Shown here in pieces: positions 40,367-49,244 of a DNA stretch of 64,000 nucleotides. The DNA is from Methylocella tundrae (GTDB lineage Bacteria; Pseudomonadota; Alphaproteobacteria; Rhizobiales; Beijerinckiaceae). Position 1 is the stretch's first letter. Each line of letters opens with the position of its first letter. The stretch spans positions 248,001 through 312,000 of the forward strand of contig NZ_CP139089.1 of the NCBI RefSeq assembly GCF_038024855.1. The letters run 5' to 3'. The position numbers and the translations under genes were made by a program. The notes under the pieces are model-generated. The model made no database searches. It worked only from the letters and a program-made list of their open reading frames with translations, and was not told where the DNA came from.

Positions 40367-41266
40367 ATGGTTGAGTGCCAAATTGGCGAAAGCCGCCAGG
40401 CGCAGGCGCGCGCCTGGTTCGAGACATTGCAGCGCAAGATCATCGCCGGCTTTGAAAGCCTGGAAGAAGACGCTCCGGGGCCGTTCGCCGAGCCCGGCAT
40501 GGCGCCGGGACGTTTCGAGACGAAGCCCTGGCAAAGGACGAATAATGGCGGCGGCGGCCTGATGGCGATCCTCAAGGGCCGCGTATTCGAAAAAATGGCC
40601 GTCCACACCTCGACCGTGTTCGGGGCCTTCACGCCAGAATTCGCCAAGCAGATGCCGGGCGCAGAGGAGGATCCGCGCTTTTGGGCGTCCGGCGTTTCGT
40701 TGATCGCGCATCCCTGGAATCCGAATGTCCCATGCGTTCACATGAACACGCGCTTTGTCGAAACCAGCAAGGCCTGGTTCGGCGGCGGCGCTGATCTGAC
40801 GCCGGTCCTTGACCGGCGCCGGCTCCAGACCGACGCGGACGCCAGAGATTTCCACGCGGCCATGGCGCGCGCCTGCGAGGGCTCTGAGCCCCTCGCCGAT
40901 TATGCGAAATTCAAGAATTGGTGCGACGATTATTTCTACCTGAAGCATCGCAATGAAGCGCGCGGGATCGGCGGAATTTTCTACGATTATCTCGAATGCC
41001 CGCTCGACGACGAAGAAAGATTCGCCAGGACGTTCGCTTTCACGCAAGCTGTCGGCCGCAGCTTTCTTTCGATTTACCCGGAACTGGTCCGCCGCAATTT
41101 CCATCTCGCCTGGACGCCGGAGGATCGCTCCGAACAGCTCGTCCGGCGCGGGCGTTATGTCGAATTCAACCTTCTTTACGACCGGGGCACCATTTTCGGA
41201 CTGAAAACGGGCGGCAATGTCGAGGCGATCCTGTCGTCGATGCCGCCGCTAGTAAAATGGCCGTAA
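40367..41266 (+). CDS. hemF: oxygen-dependent coproporphyrinogen III oxidase
   Basis: An aerobic haem-biosynthesis enzyme (299 residues) that decarboxylates coproporphyrinogen III to protoporphyrinogen IX using O2. The motifs [37 protein letters not shown] and the catalytic-region [19 protein letters not shown] are diagnostic. The frame opens at 40241, but the ATG at 40367 follows GGGGAAGG by 8 nt and matches the normal N-terminus. The enzyme is cytosolic or peripheral on the membrane; it supplies haem, which the nearby bc1 operon also needs. Confidence 0.96.
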   Translation: MVECQIGESRQAQARAWFETLQRKIIAGFESLEEDAPGPFAEPGMAPGRFETKPWQRTNNGGGGLMAILKGRVFEKMAVHTSTVFGAFTPEFAKQMPGAEEDPRFWASGVSLIAHPWNPNVPCVHMNTRFVETSKAWFGGGADLTPVLDRRRLQTDADARDFHAAMARACEGSEPLADYAKFKNWCDDYFYLKHRNEARGIGGIFYDYLECPLDDEERFARTFAFTQAVGRSFLSIYPELVRRNFHLAWTPEDRSEQLVRRGRYVEFNLLYDRGTIFGLKTGGNVEAILSSMPPLVKWP

Positions 41267-41420
41267 GTTTCGGGCTCGCGCGAGGCGACCGTCACGACGG
41301 CGACATGCGTTGAATTTAACGCAAGGGAGTCTGGCGCCGGGCTGCTGCGAGGAAACGCCGCAGCTCGTCGGCGCCGGGCAAATAGAGGCCGCATTTGCGC
41401 ACAACATGGGAGGCAAGCCC

Positions 41421-41705
41421 TTGAGCGAGACCAGCATCGGCAGCGCGACTTTCGAACCAGGCGACATCGTTCAACTGAGGTCCTTTGGGCCGGCCATGAC
41501 GGTCGTCTCCGTCGACGCCGAGGGCGTCCATGTGCTTTGGTATGGCGAAGCGACGGATGAGCTGAAAACGCATGTCATCCCGGCGATCGCACTCGAAAAA
41601 ATCACCGTGCTCGATGAGGACGAGGATGAAGAAGACGAGGACGATGAGGATGACGATCGTAAGGGCAAGCAGGCCGGCAAGAAGAAGCGCCGCCGCGACG
41701 ATTGA
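41421..41705 (+). CDS. DUF2158 (YodC-like) small protein with acidic-basic tail
   Basis: A short cytosolic protein with a DUF2158 core, FEPGDIVQLRSFGPAMTVVSV with GVHVLWYG, about 45 residues long. The function of this family is unknown. After it come a run of Asp/Glu (EDEDEEDEDDEDDD) and a basic end, KGKQAGKKKRRRDD. Several starts are possible; I prefer the TTG at 41421, which has GGGAGG (41408-41413) just upstream. The ATG at 41406 and the TTG at 41310 are alternatives without a good ribosome site. The gene follows hemF by about 150 bp. Confidence 0.72.
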   Translation: MSETSIGSATFEPGDIVQLRSFGPAMTVVSVDAEGVHVLWYGEATDELKTHVIPAIALEKITVLDEDEDEEDEDDEDDDRKGKQAGKKKRRRDD

Positions 41706-41783
41706 CCCATTTGGCCGGCGCGCATGAACAAAGCGCCATTGCGAGGCCGATTCAAGTCTCGCGGGGGCGCGGCGCCGGCGCGT

Positions 41784-42473
41784 TCAAGTCAATGCAAGGG
41801 TGGCTGCGTATTCGGCCGGAACTTCGAGCGATTCAACGCGCACCTGCGCCAGCGCGGGCGTGAAGCAATTGTGCTGAGGGCGGATGTCGAGCCTTTGCGG
41901 ACTTAATTCAACCAGAAAGTCCTTGAGATAGGCAGTTATTCCGACCCCGAATGCTTTGAGCACGGCTTCCTTGCATGTCCATATCTTGTAAAATGCGTCG
42001 AGTTGCACCGCTCCCTCAAGGTTTTTAAGGAAGCGATGCTCGTCCTCGCAGAAAAAAGCCTCAGCCAGCGCGAGCTCGTCGATATTCTCGCGCATCAGCT
42101 CGATGTCGACGCCGATTGGACGCAGCGGCGACAGTCCAATCAGGGCCAATGCGCTGGAATGCGACACGTTGAAATGCAAATCCTCTCGCCCCGCGAGGAC
42201 CGGTTTGCCGAAAGGACCGATCGAGAAGGCGAGATCTTCAGGCCGCCGACCGCTCGCATCGGCGAGCACGCGCCGAAGGGCGGCCCGCGTTAGCATGAAG
42301 CGCGCGCGATCCTCCGCACGATAGAACCGATTGGCTCGTTCGATTTCGTCGCCCGATAAGACAAGAGCCGACTCGGAGAGGCGAGCGCTTCCTCCAACGT
42401 CGACGAGCCAGAGCTCGACCGTCGCAGCGGGACTCTCGATCTTTTGCAAACCGGCAGACGCTTTGTGCTGCAT
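41784..42473 (-). CDS. 4'-phosphopantetheinyl transferase (Sfp type)
   Basis: A 229-residue transferase that attaches the phosphopantetheine arm of CoA to carrier-protein serines. The N-terminal half has RFMLTRAALRRVL and FNVSHSSALALI; the active-site motif GVDIELM holds the Mg-binding Asp/Glu pair, and WTCKEAVLKAFG is the second conserved motif. The Sfp type is twice the length of AcpS and usually modifies carriers of secondary pathways such as polyketide or peptide synthesis. No such genes are near. It lies between the DUF2158 gene and pyrD, convergent with the former. Confidence 0.93.
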   Translation of the reverse strand: MQHKASAGLQKIESPAATVELWLVDVGGSARLSESALVLSGDEIERANRFYRAEDRARFMLTRAALRRVLADASGRRPEDLAFSIGPFGKPVLAGREDLHFNVSHSSALALIGLSPLRPIGVDIELMRENIDELALAEAFFCEDEHRFLKNLEGAVQLDAFYKIWTCKEAVLKAFGVGITAYLKDFLVELSPQRLDIRPQHNCFTPALAQVRVESLEVPAEYAATLALT

Positions 42474-42613
42474 GAAGCTTTTCCGGGCGCCCTATTGGGA
42501 GAGAACTTCAAGGAGCAGGAAGCCGCTTAACAAATATCCGATGAGACGCAATCACCGGAAATTTTTCATATTCCTGTGGAATCAGAAAATGATAGATCGG
42601 GTTCTCCACTGCG

Positions 42614-43786
42614 TTGCAACTGGCGCGTCAAGGAGTTTCAGCCATCCCCATCGATCGTTCCCGCTGCATCGCACTTTTAAGCGCGCTCGCGCAGCCCGTA
42701 ATGTTCCGCCTCGATCCGGAGACCGCGCATAAAGCAGCGATCAAGGCGCTGGCGCGCCTGCCGCTTGCCGTTCTGGCGGAGCGGGACGATGCGCGGCTTG
42801 CGGTCAAGGCGTTCGGTCTCGATTTTCCCAATCCGCTGGGGCTGGCGGCAGGTTTCGACAAAAATGGCGAGGCCGTGGACGCTGTCTTTAGGCTCGGCTT
42901 CGGCTTCACCGAGGCCGGTACGATCACGCCGCTGCCGCAGCCAGGTAATCCCCGCCCGCGCCTGTTTCGACTCATGCGCGACGAGGCCGTCATCAATCGC
43001 TTCGGCTTCAACAGCGAGGGCGCGGCGGCCGTCGGCCAGCGTCTTGCGCGGCGCAAAGGCTCTGCCGCCGCGCAAAAGCCGGGCGTCATCGGAATCAACG
43101 TCGGCGCCAATAAGGAGAGCGCCGACCGCGCCGCCGATTATGTGCGCGCCATTGCTGCGCTCGCCGAGGTTGCGGATTATTTCACGATCAACGTGTCTTC
43201 GCCGAACACGCCAGGACTGCGCAATCTTCAGGAAGCGGACGCGCTCGACGATCTGCTTGCGCGCGTCGTCGCGGCTCGCGACGAGCAAATCGAATTTTTT
43301 GGCCGTAAGCCGGTGCTTTTGAAAATTGCGCCGGATCTTTCGCTGGCTGAACTTGATTCGATCGTCGCCCGCGCAAGGGCTCGCAGGATCGACGGTCTCA
43401 TTATCTCCAATACGACGCTCTCGCGTCCGGCGACGCTTTTGGAGACGCAGACGGCAAAGCAGCAAGGCGGTCTTTCGGGACGCCCGCTATTCGCATTATC
43501 GACGCAGATGCTCGCCGCCGCGTTTCTGCGCGTCGAAGGCCAATTTCCCTTGGTCGGGGCCGGCGGAGTCGACAGCGCGGCGCGCGCCCTGGCCAAGATC
43601 GAGGCGGGCGCGAGCCTCGTTCAATTATATTCGGCGCTTGTCTACAAGGGTCTCGGTCTCCCCGCGACGATCAAGCGCGGCCTTCTCGCAGCGTTGGAGC
43701 GCAACGCCTATCCGACCCTTGCAGCCGCGGTTGGCGCATCGGCGAAAGATTGGGCGGCGGGAAAAATCGCAGCGGAAGACATCTGA
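42614..43786 (+). CDS. pyrD: dihydroorotate dehydrogenase (quinone), class 2
   Basis: A membrane-associated flavoenzyme of de novo pyrimidine synthesis, which passes electrons to ubiquinone. The core begins FRLDPETAH and includes [24 protein letters not shown] with the catalytic serine, SNTTLSR, and the FMN motif [10 protein letters not shown] with YSALVYKG. An N-terminal membrane-binding helix region, [15 protein letters not shown], is present, as expected of class 2. The start is uncertain. The frame opens at TTG 42614 without a ribosome site. A perfect AAGGAG (42630-42635) points instead to an in-frame ATC at 42644. The DUF6460 gene is convergent downstream. Confidence 0.93.
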   Translation: MQLARQGVSAIPIDRSRCIALLSALAQPVMFRLDPETAHKAAIKALARLPLAVLAERDDARLAVKAFGLDFPNPLGLAAGFDKNGEAVDAVFRLGFGFTEAGTITPLPQPGNPRPRLFRLMRDEAVINRFGFNSEGAAAVGQRLARRKGSAAAQKPGVIGINVGANKESADRAADYVRAIAALAEVADYFTINVSSPNTPGLRNLQEADALDDLLARVVAARDEQIEFFGRKPVLLKIAPDLSLAELDSIVARARARRIDGLIISNTTLSRPATLLETQTAKQQGGLSGRPLFALSTQMLAAAFLRVEGQFPLVGAGGVDSAARALAKIEAGASLVQLYSALVYKGLGLPATIKRGLLAALERNAYPTLAAAVGASAKDWAAGKIAAEDI

Positions 43787-43809
43787 AACCGGGGCCTTGG
43801 AGCCAAAAC

Positions 43810-44172
43810 TCAGCGCTCTCCGCGCATGTTCAAAAGCCGCAGAACGAGCCAGATCGGCACGACGATCGCCGCGCCGACAAGGACATAATCGAAAACCTCC
43901 CGAATGGCGTCGAAACCCATGCGATAGATGCGGTTGAAGAGATCGGTCAGCCCGCGAAAAATGTCGATCGGCCTGATGTCGAGCCACATGAAGAGGGCGC
44001 CGACGATAAGGGAGACAAAAAAGAGGCGCAGAAAGACGCTGGCGGGGGAGCCGCCGAGAAAACGGTTGAGGGCGCTGCCCGAGCGCGGCGCGGCGGGCGA
44101 GCGCTGGCCCGCCGTCCACCCGGGCGGCGGTTCTGGCGTCGAACGCGTCGGATCACTCATGCGGTCGGTCAT
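43810..44172 (-). CDS. DUF6460 family inner-membrane protein
   Basis: A small Rhizobiales-type membrane protein (120 residues) with two hydrophobic segments: SPASVFLRLFFVSLIVGALF and a later DYVLVGAAIVVPIWLVLRLL. Between them lies IDIFRGLTDLFNRIYRMGFDAI. The first 45 residues are proline-rich and polar. I recognise this pattern as DUF6460; its function is unknown. The frame opens upstream, but the ATG at 44172 has AAAGGAG at a correct distance. It is convergent with pyrD. Confidence 0.72.
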   Translation of the reverse strand: MTDRMSDPTRSTPEPPPGWTAGQRSPAAPRSGSALNRFLGGSPASVFLRLFFVSLIVGALFMWLDIRPIDIFRGLTDLFNRIYRMGFDAIREVFDYVLVGAAIVVPIWLVLRLLNMRGER

Positions 44173-44478
44173 TGCAGCTCCTTTAGAGCATTTTTCCGTT
44201 CTCGGAGAAAACGAAAAATCGGATTTGCGCGGATCTTGGCGAATCGGCTTTGCGGCGCTCTGAAGATGCCGCGCCATCGGACGCCGCTCGCCATCATTCT
44301 CCATTGACGCCACAAGCCTGCGCGGGGCTTCGTATGCACGCGGGCCGGCGAGGTTCGCTCAGCCCTTGGGTTTGCCGGGCCGGAAAATTGCTTTAGAGGA
44401 GTTCGGTGGAGTTCAAGCCTGCCGATGAGCGTGAGCGCAAAGAGGCGTTATCGCTCATTCGCCAAACAAGGATGAGAG
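44173..44478. other. 306-bp gap between the DUF6460 gene and gpmA
   Basis: No gene is evident. The left part contains one hairpin of the palindromic repeat type also seen at 11.5 kb. Nothing else is recognisable until the leader of gpmA. Confidence 0.5.
44184..44221. repeat. single hairpin unit related to the 11.5-kb palindromic element
   Basis: TAGAGCATTTTTCCG (44184-44198) matches the CTAGAGCNNTTTCCG-like start of each half of the 11468-11585 element. The arms ATTTTTCCGTT (44190-44200) and AACGAAAAAT (44210-44219) form an imperfect stem. It lies 12 bp upstream of the start of the DUF6460 gene, on the side of its ribosome site. Confidence 0.55.
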
Positions 44479-45099
44479 ATGGATCGCATTCTCGTGCTCG
44501 TGCGCCACGGCCAGAGCGAATGGAATTTGAAAAACATCTTTACCGGCTGGAAAGACCCCGACCTGACGGATTTGGGGGTCGAGGAGGCCAGGATAGCAGG
44601 GCGCCGGCTCAAGACGGCGGGCGTCGGCTTCGACCTCGCGTTCACGTCGAATCTGCTGCGGGCGAAACGGACGATGCGGCTTCTCCTTGACGAACTCGGC
44701 GCGCCGGATGTGCCGACGGCGAATAGTGTTGCGCTCAATGAGCGCGACTACGGCGATCTTTCGGGCCTCAACAAGGCTGAGGCGGTAAAGACATGGGGCC
44801 CGGAGCAGGTTCATATCTGGCGCAGATCCTATGACGTGCCGCCGCCCGGCGGCGAAAGCCTGAAGGACACGGTCGCGCGCGTTCTCCCTTATTATTGCCA
44901 GACCATCCTGCCGGCCGTGCTCGACGGGCGGCGCGTCATCGTCGTCGCGCATGGCAATTCCTTGCGCGCGCTCATGATGGTGCTCGACAAATTGACCCCG
45001 GAGACGATTCCATCGATGGAGCTCGCGACCGGCATCCCCATATTATACCGGCTGAAGTACGATTCGACCGTGGACAGCAAAGAGGTTTTGGCCGGCTGA
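44479..45099 (+). CDS. gpmA: 2,3-bisphosphoglycerate-dependent phosphoglycerate mutase
   Basis: A cytosolic glycolytic enzyme (206 residues) interconverting 3- and 2-phosphoglycerate. The phosphohistidine motif [10 protein letters not shown] places the catalytic His at residue 10; Glu88 in LNERDYGDL and His158 in [10 protein letters not shown] complete the site. The protein is about 45 residues shorter than E. coli GpmA. This is the usual compact form in Rhizobiales. An ATG start follows AAGGATGAGAG. alkB starts about 30 bp later on the same strand. Confidence 0.95.
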   Translation: MDRILVLVRHGQSEWNLKNIFTGWKDPDLTDLGVEEARIAGRRLKTAGVGFDLAFTSNLLRAKRTMRLLLDELGAPDVPTANSVALNERDYGDLSGLNKAEAVKTWGPEQVHIWRRSYDVPPPGGESLKDTVARVLPYYCQTILPAVLDGRRVIVVAHGNSLRALMMVLDKLTPETIPSMELATGIPILYRLKYDSTVDSKEVLAG

Positions 45100-45132
45100 T
45101 CAAGCGATCCCGAAGGAGCGCCGACGATTTTG

Positions 45133-45780
45133 ATGGAGGACTTGTTTCCAGCGTCACGAGTTGACGCCGAGCTCGCTCCCGGATTGATCCTCGCGCGCGG
45201 CTTTTTCGATGCCGCGGCTCAAAAACAGCTGGTCGCGGACGTCAAAGCCCTCGCCGCGCAATCGCCCTGGTATCGGCCGCGCATGCCGCGCTCGGGAAAG
45301 CCTTTTTCCGTCCAGATGACGAATTGCGGCGCGCTCGGATGGGTCTCCGATGTCGACGGCTATCGCTACCAGTCGCGCCATCCCGTGACGGACGAGCCGT
45401 GGGCGCCCATTCCTGAACTGGCGATGGACGCCTGGAGCGCGCTTTCGTCCTATCCGCATCCGCCGCAGGCGTGTCTTGTCAATCTCTACGACGCCGGCGC
45501 GCGCATGGGCCTGCATCAGGATAGCGACGAAGGGGATTTCTCCGCCCCGGTGGTCTCGATCTCGCTCGGCGACACAGCCATTTTTCGCTTTGGCGGGCGC
45601 AGCCGCGCCGATCCAACAAGAAGCATCAAGCTCCATTCGGGCGATGTCGTCGTGCTCGGCGGCCCGTCCCGGCTCGCCTTCCACGGCGTTGACCGGATTC
45701 TCGCCGGCTCGTCGTCGCTGCTGCCGGGCGGGGGGCGCATCAATCTCACCCTGCGCGGGGTGACGAGACCAAAGCCTTAG
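45133..45780 (+). CDS. alkB: DNA oxidative demethylase AlkB
   Basis: An Fe(II)/2-oxoglutarate dioxygenase (215 residues) that repairs 1-methyladenine and 3-methylcytosine in DNA. The iron ligands His128 and Asp130 are in MGLHQDSDEGDF and His184 in RLAFHGVDRI; the 2-oxoglutarate-binding arginine is in GRINLTLRG. The motif NLYDAGARMGLHQD is typical of bacterial AlkB. The start is ATG 45133 (TTG 45130 precedes it), downstream of AAGGAG. It is followed by the nitrilase-family gene only 8 bp later, suggesting one transcript. Confidence 0.93.
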   Translation: MEDLFPASRVDAELAPGLILARGFFDAAAQKQLVADVKALAAQSPWYRPRMPRSGKPFSVQMTNCGALGWVSDVDGYRYQSRHPVTDEPWAPIPELAMDAWSALSSYPHPPQACLVNLYDAGARMGLHQDSDEGDFSAPVVSISLGDTAIFRFGGRSRADPTRSIKLHSGDVVVLGGPSRLAFHGVDRILAGSSSLLPGGGRINLTLRGVTRPKP

Positions 45781-45788
45781 AGGGTACG

Positions 45789-46628
45789 ATGAAGGTTTCG
45801 CTCATTCAGATGAACTCGGTCAGCGACAAATCCGCCAATATCGAAGCGGCGGCCAGGCTGATTGAACGGGCTGTCGCGGAGGAAGGGCCGGACTGGGTGT
45901 CCCTGCCGGAATGCTTCGACTTCCTCGGCGGCGACCGGGCCGACAAATTCGGGGCCGCGGAAAAACTCCCAGATGGTCCCGCCTACGCCGCCATGCAGGC
46001 GCTGGCCAGCCGTCACAAAATCTTCATACATGCCGGTTCAATCCTCGAAAAACCGGAACAGGGAGATCGTCTCCATAACACGACCGTTGTCTTCGACCGG
46101 GGCGGAACGGAGATCGCCCGCTATCGGAAAATCCATATGTTCGACGTGACGACGCCGGACGGCGCGCAATATCGCGAAAGCAATTCCTTCGCGCCGGGCG
46201 AGGCTGTCGTGACCTATCCTTGCGAGGACATGATCGTCGGCTGCTCGATCTGTTATGACCTGCGCTTTCCGGACCTTTTTCAGGCGCTCGCCGCGCGGGG
46301 GGCGCAAATGATCGCGCTGCCCGCGGCGTTCACGCAGCAGACGGGCAAAGACCATTGGGAGGTTTTGTGCCGGGCGCGGGCGATTGAGACGCAGACTTTT
46401 TTTTGCGCCCCGGCGCAGACGGGCGCCCATGTCGTCGGCAATGAAAAGCGCCTGACCTATGGTCATTCGCTGGTCGTCGATCCATGGGGCCATGTGATCG
46501 CCAAAGCCTCCGATGGCGTTGGAATCGTATCGACCCGCATCGATCTCTCGCAGGTCGATCGGGTGCGCCGGCAAATTCCGGTGGCGCAGCATAAGGTCCG
46601 GTTCGACCTTTCCGCGCCGGAACACTGA
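45789..46628 (+). CDS. carbon-nitrogen hydrolase (nitrilase superfamily, Nit2/deaminated glutathione amidase type)
   Basis: A 279-residue cytosolic amidase. The Glu-Lys-Cys triad is Glu41 in SLPECFDF, Lys114 in ARYRKIHMFDV and Cys155 in GCSICYDLRFPDLF. The YRKIHMFDV motif and the overall length resemble the Nit1/Nit2 group, whose members hydrolyse deaminated glutathione; that specific substrate is inferred. It starts 8 bp after the alkB stop with a weak GAGGG ribosome site, and may be translated together with alkB. Confidence 0.91.
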   Translation: MKVSLIQMNSVSDKSANIEAAARLIERAVAEEGPDWVSLPECFDFLGGDRADKFGAAEKLPDGPAYAAMQALASRHKIFIHAGSILEKPEQGDRLHNTTVVFDRGGTEIARYRKIHMFDVTTPDGAQYRESNSFAPGEAVVTYPCEDMIVGCSICYDLRFPDLFQALAARGAQMIALPAAFTQQTGKDHWEVLCRARAIETQTFFCAPAQTGAHVVGNEKRLTYGHSLVVDPWGHVIAKASDGVGIVSTRIDLSQVDRVRRQIPVAQHKVRFDLSAPEH

Positions 46629-46669
46629 GCGGGCGGATGGCGTCTTGTTGGAAGCCGCCCGAAAGGATC

Positions 46670-48256
46670 ATGGCGTTGATCTCGCGCGGGCTCCTCATGG
46701 TTGCGCTGCTTCTCTGCCTCGGCGGCGCCTCGCATGCGGAAATGGTCTGGCGGCGCGGCGCGCTTGGCGATCCCGGTTCGCTTGATCCGCATAAAGCGAC
46801 GACCCTCATCGAGAATAATGTGCTTGAGGATCTCTTCGAGGGGCTCGTCAGCCGCGACGCGCATGGCGCTCTGGTTCCCGGCGTCGCCGAAAGCTGGAGC
46901 GTCAGCCAGGACGGCGTCGTCTATGTTTTTCGTCTGCGCCCGGACGCGAAATGGTCGAATGGCGAAGCTGTGACCGCCGATGATTTCGTTTTCGCCTTCC
47001 GCCGGCTGATGGCGCCGCGTACGGGCGCTCCTTACGCGAGCATTCTTTACACGTTGAAGAACGCGGAAAAAGTGAACAAGGGTGAAGTTGCGCCTGAGGC
47101 TCTGGGCGTCCGCGCTTTGGCGGAAGGGCGTCTTGAAATCACGCTTGAACGCCCGACGCCCTATTTTCTCGAGCAGCTCGCCCATTTCACCGCGAAGCCC
47201 CTGCATCGAAAGTCGATCGAGGCGTTCGGCGCCGACTTCGCCCATCCGCAGCACTTGGTGACGAACGGGCCCTTTACGTTGCAGAAATTCATTCCGAACG
47301 ATTCCATCGTTCTCGTCAAAAATCCCCACTACCATGACGCGGACGAGGTGGCGCTCGATCGGGAGGTCTTTATTCCGCTGGAAGACCGCTCGGCTGCGTT
47401 GCGCCGATTTATGGCCGGTGAAATCGACTCTTACGATGAAGTGCCGGTCGAGGAGATCGCTTTCGTGCGCAAGAATTTGGGCGAGGCGCTACGCATTTCG
47501 CCCAATCTTGGGGCCTGTTTTTACGCCTTCGATACGAGGCGGGCGCCTTTCAGCGACGTCAGGGTGCGGCAGGCGCTCTCAATGGCGATTGATCGCGAAT
47601 TTCTTGCCGGCCGCATCTGGGGCGGCGTCATGTCGCCAAGCTACAGTTTTGTGCCGCCCGGCATCGCGAGCTATGGCGCTCCGGCCGAGGTGTCCTGGAA
47701 AGGCTTGAGCCTTGCGCAGCGGCGGGAGGAGGCGCGCCGTCTTTTGCGTGAAGCGGGCTTCGGAGAGGGTGGCAAGACGCTTGATGTCGAGATACGGTTC
47801 AACAATTCAGGCAGCCACCGCGCCACCGCCGTCGCTATCGCCGACATGTGGACGACGATCGGCGTCACGACGCGCCTCATCGGCTCCGACGCCGCAACCC
47901 ACTACGCTCTCTTGCGCGAAAAACCGTCTTTCGACGTCGCGCGAATGAGCTGGTACGCCGACTACCCCGACGCCCAGAACTTTCTGTTCCTTGGCGAAAG
48001 CGGCAATCAGGGCTTGAATGTCGCAAGCTTTTCCAGCGCAGCCTATGATGCGCTCATGCGCAAGGCGAGCGGGGAGGGCGATCCTGCTCGGCGCTCCGCC
48101 ATTCTGCACGAGGCCGAGGCGCTGCTTTTGAAAGAGCAGCCCTATCTCGTGCTGATGGATTATCGCTCGAGCGATCTGATCTCGCCAAAACTGCGCGGCT
48201 GGGAGCCGAATGCGCTCGACGTTCATCCCGGCCGCTATATTTCCATCGCGCCGTGA
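46670..48256 (+). CDS. family 5 peptide/oligopeptide solute-binding protein
   Basis: A periplasmic substrate-binding protein (528 residues) of the OppA/DppA family. The signal peptide is LISRGLLMVALLLCLGGASHA, followed by a mature start with GDPGSLDPHKATTLIENN, and then typical YVFRLRPDAKWSNGE and RVRQALSMAIDR segments. It feeds peptides to an ABC transporter, but no permease or ATPase genes are nearby, so it is an orphan component here. The ATG at 46670 follows AAAGGA and begins the signal peptide; the longer frame from 46637 is not favoured. Confidence 0.92.
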   Translation: MALISRGLLMVALLLCLGGASHAEMVWRRGALGDPGSLDPHKATTLIENNVLEDLFEGLVSRDAHGALVPGVAESWSVSQDGVVYVFRLRPDAKWSNGEAVTADDFVFAFRRLMAPRTGAPYASILYTLKNAEKVNKGEVAPEALGVRALAEGRLEITLERPTPYFLEQLAHFTAKPLHRKSIEAFGADFAHPQHLVTNGPFTLQKFIPNDSIVLVKNPHYHDADEVALDREVFIPLEDRSAALRRFMAGEIDSYDEVPVEEIAFVRKNLGEALRISPNLGACFYAFDTRRAPFSDVRVRQALSMAIDREFLAGRIWGGVMSPSYSFVPPGIASYGAPAEVSWKGLSLAQRREEARRLLREAGFGEGGKTLDVEIRFNNSGSHRATAVAIADMWTTIGVTTRLIGSDAATHYALLREKPSFDVARMSWYADYPDAQNFLFLGESGNQGLNVASFSSAAYDALMRKASGEGDPARRSAILHEAEALLLKEQPYLVLMDYRSSDLISPKLRGWEPNALDVHPGRYISIAP

Positions 48257-48283
48257 AGCGGATGCTCGGATAAATCATTGATC

Positions 48284-48877
48284 TCAGCGGTTTTGTCCAG
48301 GCACCCACAAAATATCGCCTTCGCCCTTGCGGTTGACGTAGCGCGCCGCGACGAACAGAAAATCGGAGAGCCGATTGACAAATTTCAGCGCCGGCTCGCC
48401 GACCTTTTCGCCTGGCGCGTCGGCGAGGGCGACGAGGAGCCGTTCAGCCCGGCGCGTCACCGTGCGGGCGAGGTGGAGCGCCGCGGCCGCCGGCGAGCCG
48501 CCCGGCAGGACGAAAGACTGCAAGGGAGGCAGTTCGGCGTTCAGTTCGTCGATCTTGCGTTCGAGCCGATCGACCTGCGCCTGAACGATCCGCAGCGGCT
48601 CATATTGTGGCGCGACGCCCTCATCCGATTCGGGGACGCAAAGGTCGGCGCCAAGGTCGAAGAGATCATTCTGGAGGCAAAGCAGCATTGCGTCGACCCT
48701 TGCGCAATGCGGCGCGATCGAGGTCGAGACGCGGGCGAGGCCGATTGCGCAATTGGCTTCGTCAATCGTGCCATAGGCCTCGATCCGCAGATCGTTCTTT
48801 GGGCGGCGCTCGCCGCTGCCGAGCGACGTTTTCCCCGAGTCGCCCGTGCGCGTGTAAATTCGATTCAAAACTACCAT
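48284..48877 (-). CDS. cob(I)yrinic acid a,c-diamide adenosyltransferase (PduO type)
   Basis: An ATP-dependent enzyme (197 residues) that makes adenosylcobalamin, the cofactor of several mutases and reductases. The PduO-type ATR signatures are RTGDSGKTSLGSGERRPK, EAYGTIDEANCAIGLA and LPGGSPAAAALHLARTVTRRAER; the trimeric fold's ATP-binding arginines and the late VNRLSDFLFVAARY motif are present. Convergent with the solute-binding protein gene. No cobalamin riboswitch was seen upstream. Confidence 0.95.
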   Translation of the reverse strand: MVVLNRIYTRTGDSGKTSLGSGERRPKNDLRIEAYGTIDEANCAIGLARVSTSIAPHCARVDAMLLCLQNDLFDLGADLCVPESDEGVAPQYEPLRIVQAQVDRLERKIDELNAELPPLQSFVLPGGSPAAAALHLARTVTRRAERLLVALADAPGEKVGEPALKFVNRLSDFLFVAARYVNRKGEGDILWVPGQNR

Positions 48878-48945
48878 GCGTTTCCATTATCCCAAGGCGG
48901 CGCTCTTGACGGCGCCAATTAAAATTTATCCATTCGCCGCCGACG

Positions 48946-49134
48946 TCAACGGCGCAACCATAATATGCCAATGATGACGATGATCGCGACAAACTGCAAA
49001 CCAACCCGCCATCGCATCAGCTTTTGCGACAGATTGGGATTGCCGCCACGGATCATATTGGCGAATCCGGCCAACAGGACGAGGAATACCGCGCCAATGG
49101 CGATGGCTGCGATGAAATTGGTTGCGGCGTACAT
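48946..49134 (-). CDS. HIG1-like twin-transmembrane protein
   Basis: A 62-residue membrane protein with two hydrophobic segments, IAAIAIGAVFLVLLAGFAN and VGLQFVAIIVIIGILWL, separated by MIRGGNPNLSQKLMRWR. This pattern matches the HIG1 domain twin-transmembrane proteins of alphaproteobacteria, relatives of mitochondrial respiratory-supercomplex factors. A role in cytochrome oxidase is known for some of these; here it is only a suggestion. It lies 68 bp upstream of the PduO gene on the same strand and may be co-transcribed. Confidence 0.82.
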   Translation of the reverse strand: MYAATNFIAAIAIGAVFLVLLAGFANMIRGGNPNLSQKLMRWRVGLQFVAIIVIIGILWLRR

Positions 49135-49244
49135 GCCTGAAGCGCTCCGGCGAAAAGTTAGGGCAAGCGAACGAACAAAAACTCAGTGAAATCCATCGAA
49201 TCGAGACGAAACGCCTGGCGAGGCGTCGCTACTCTTCTGAAAAT

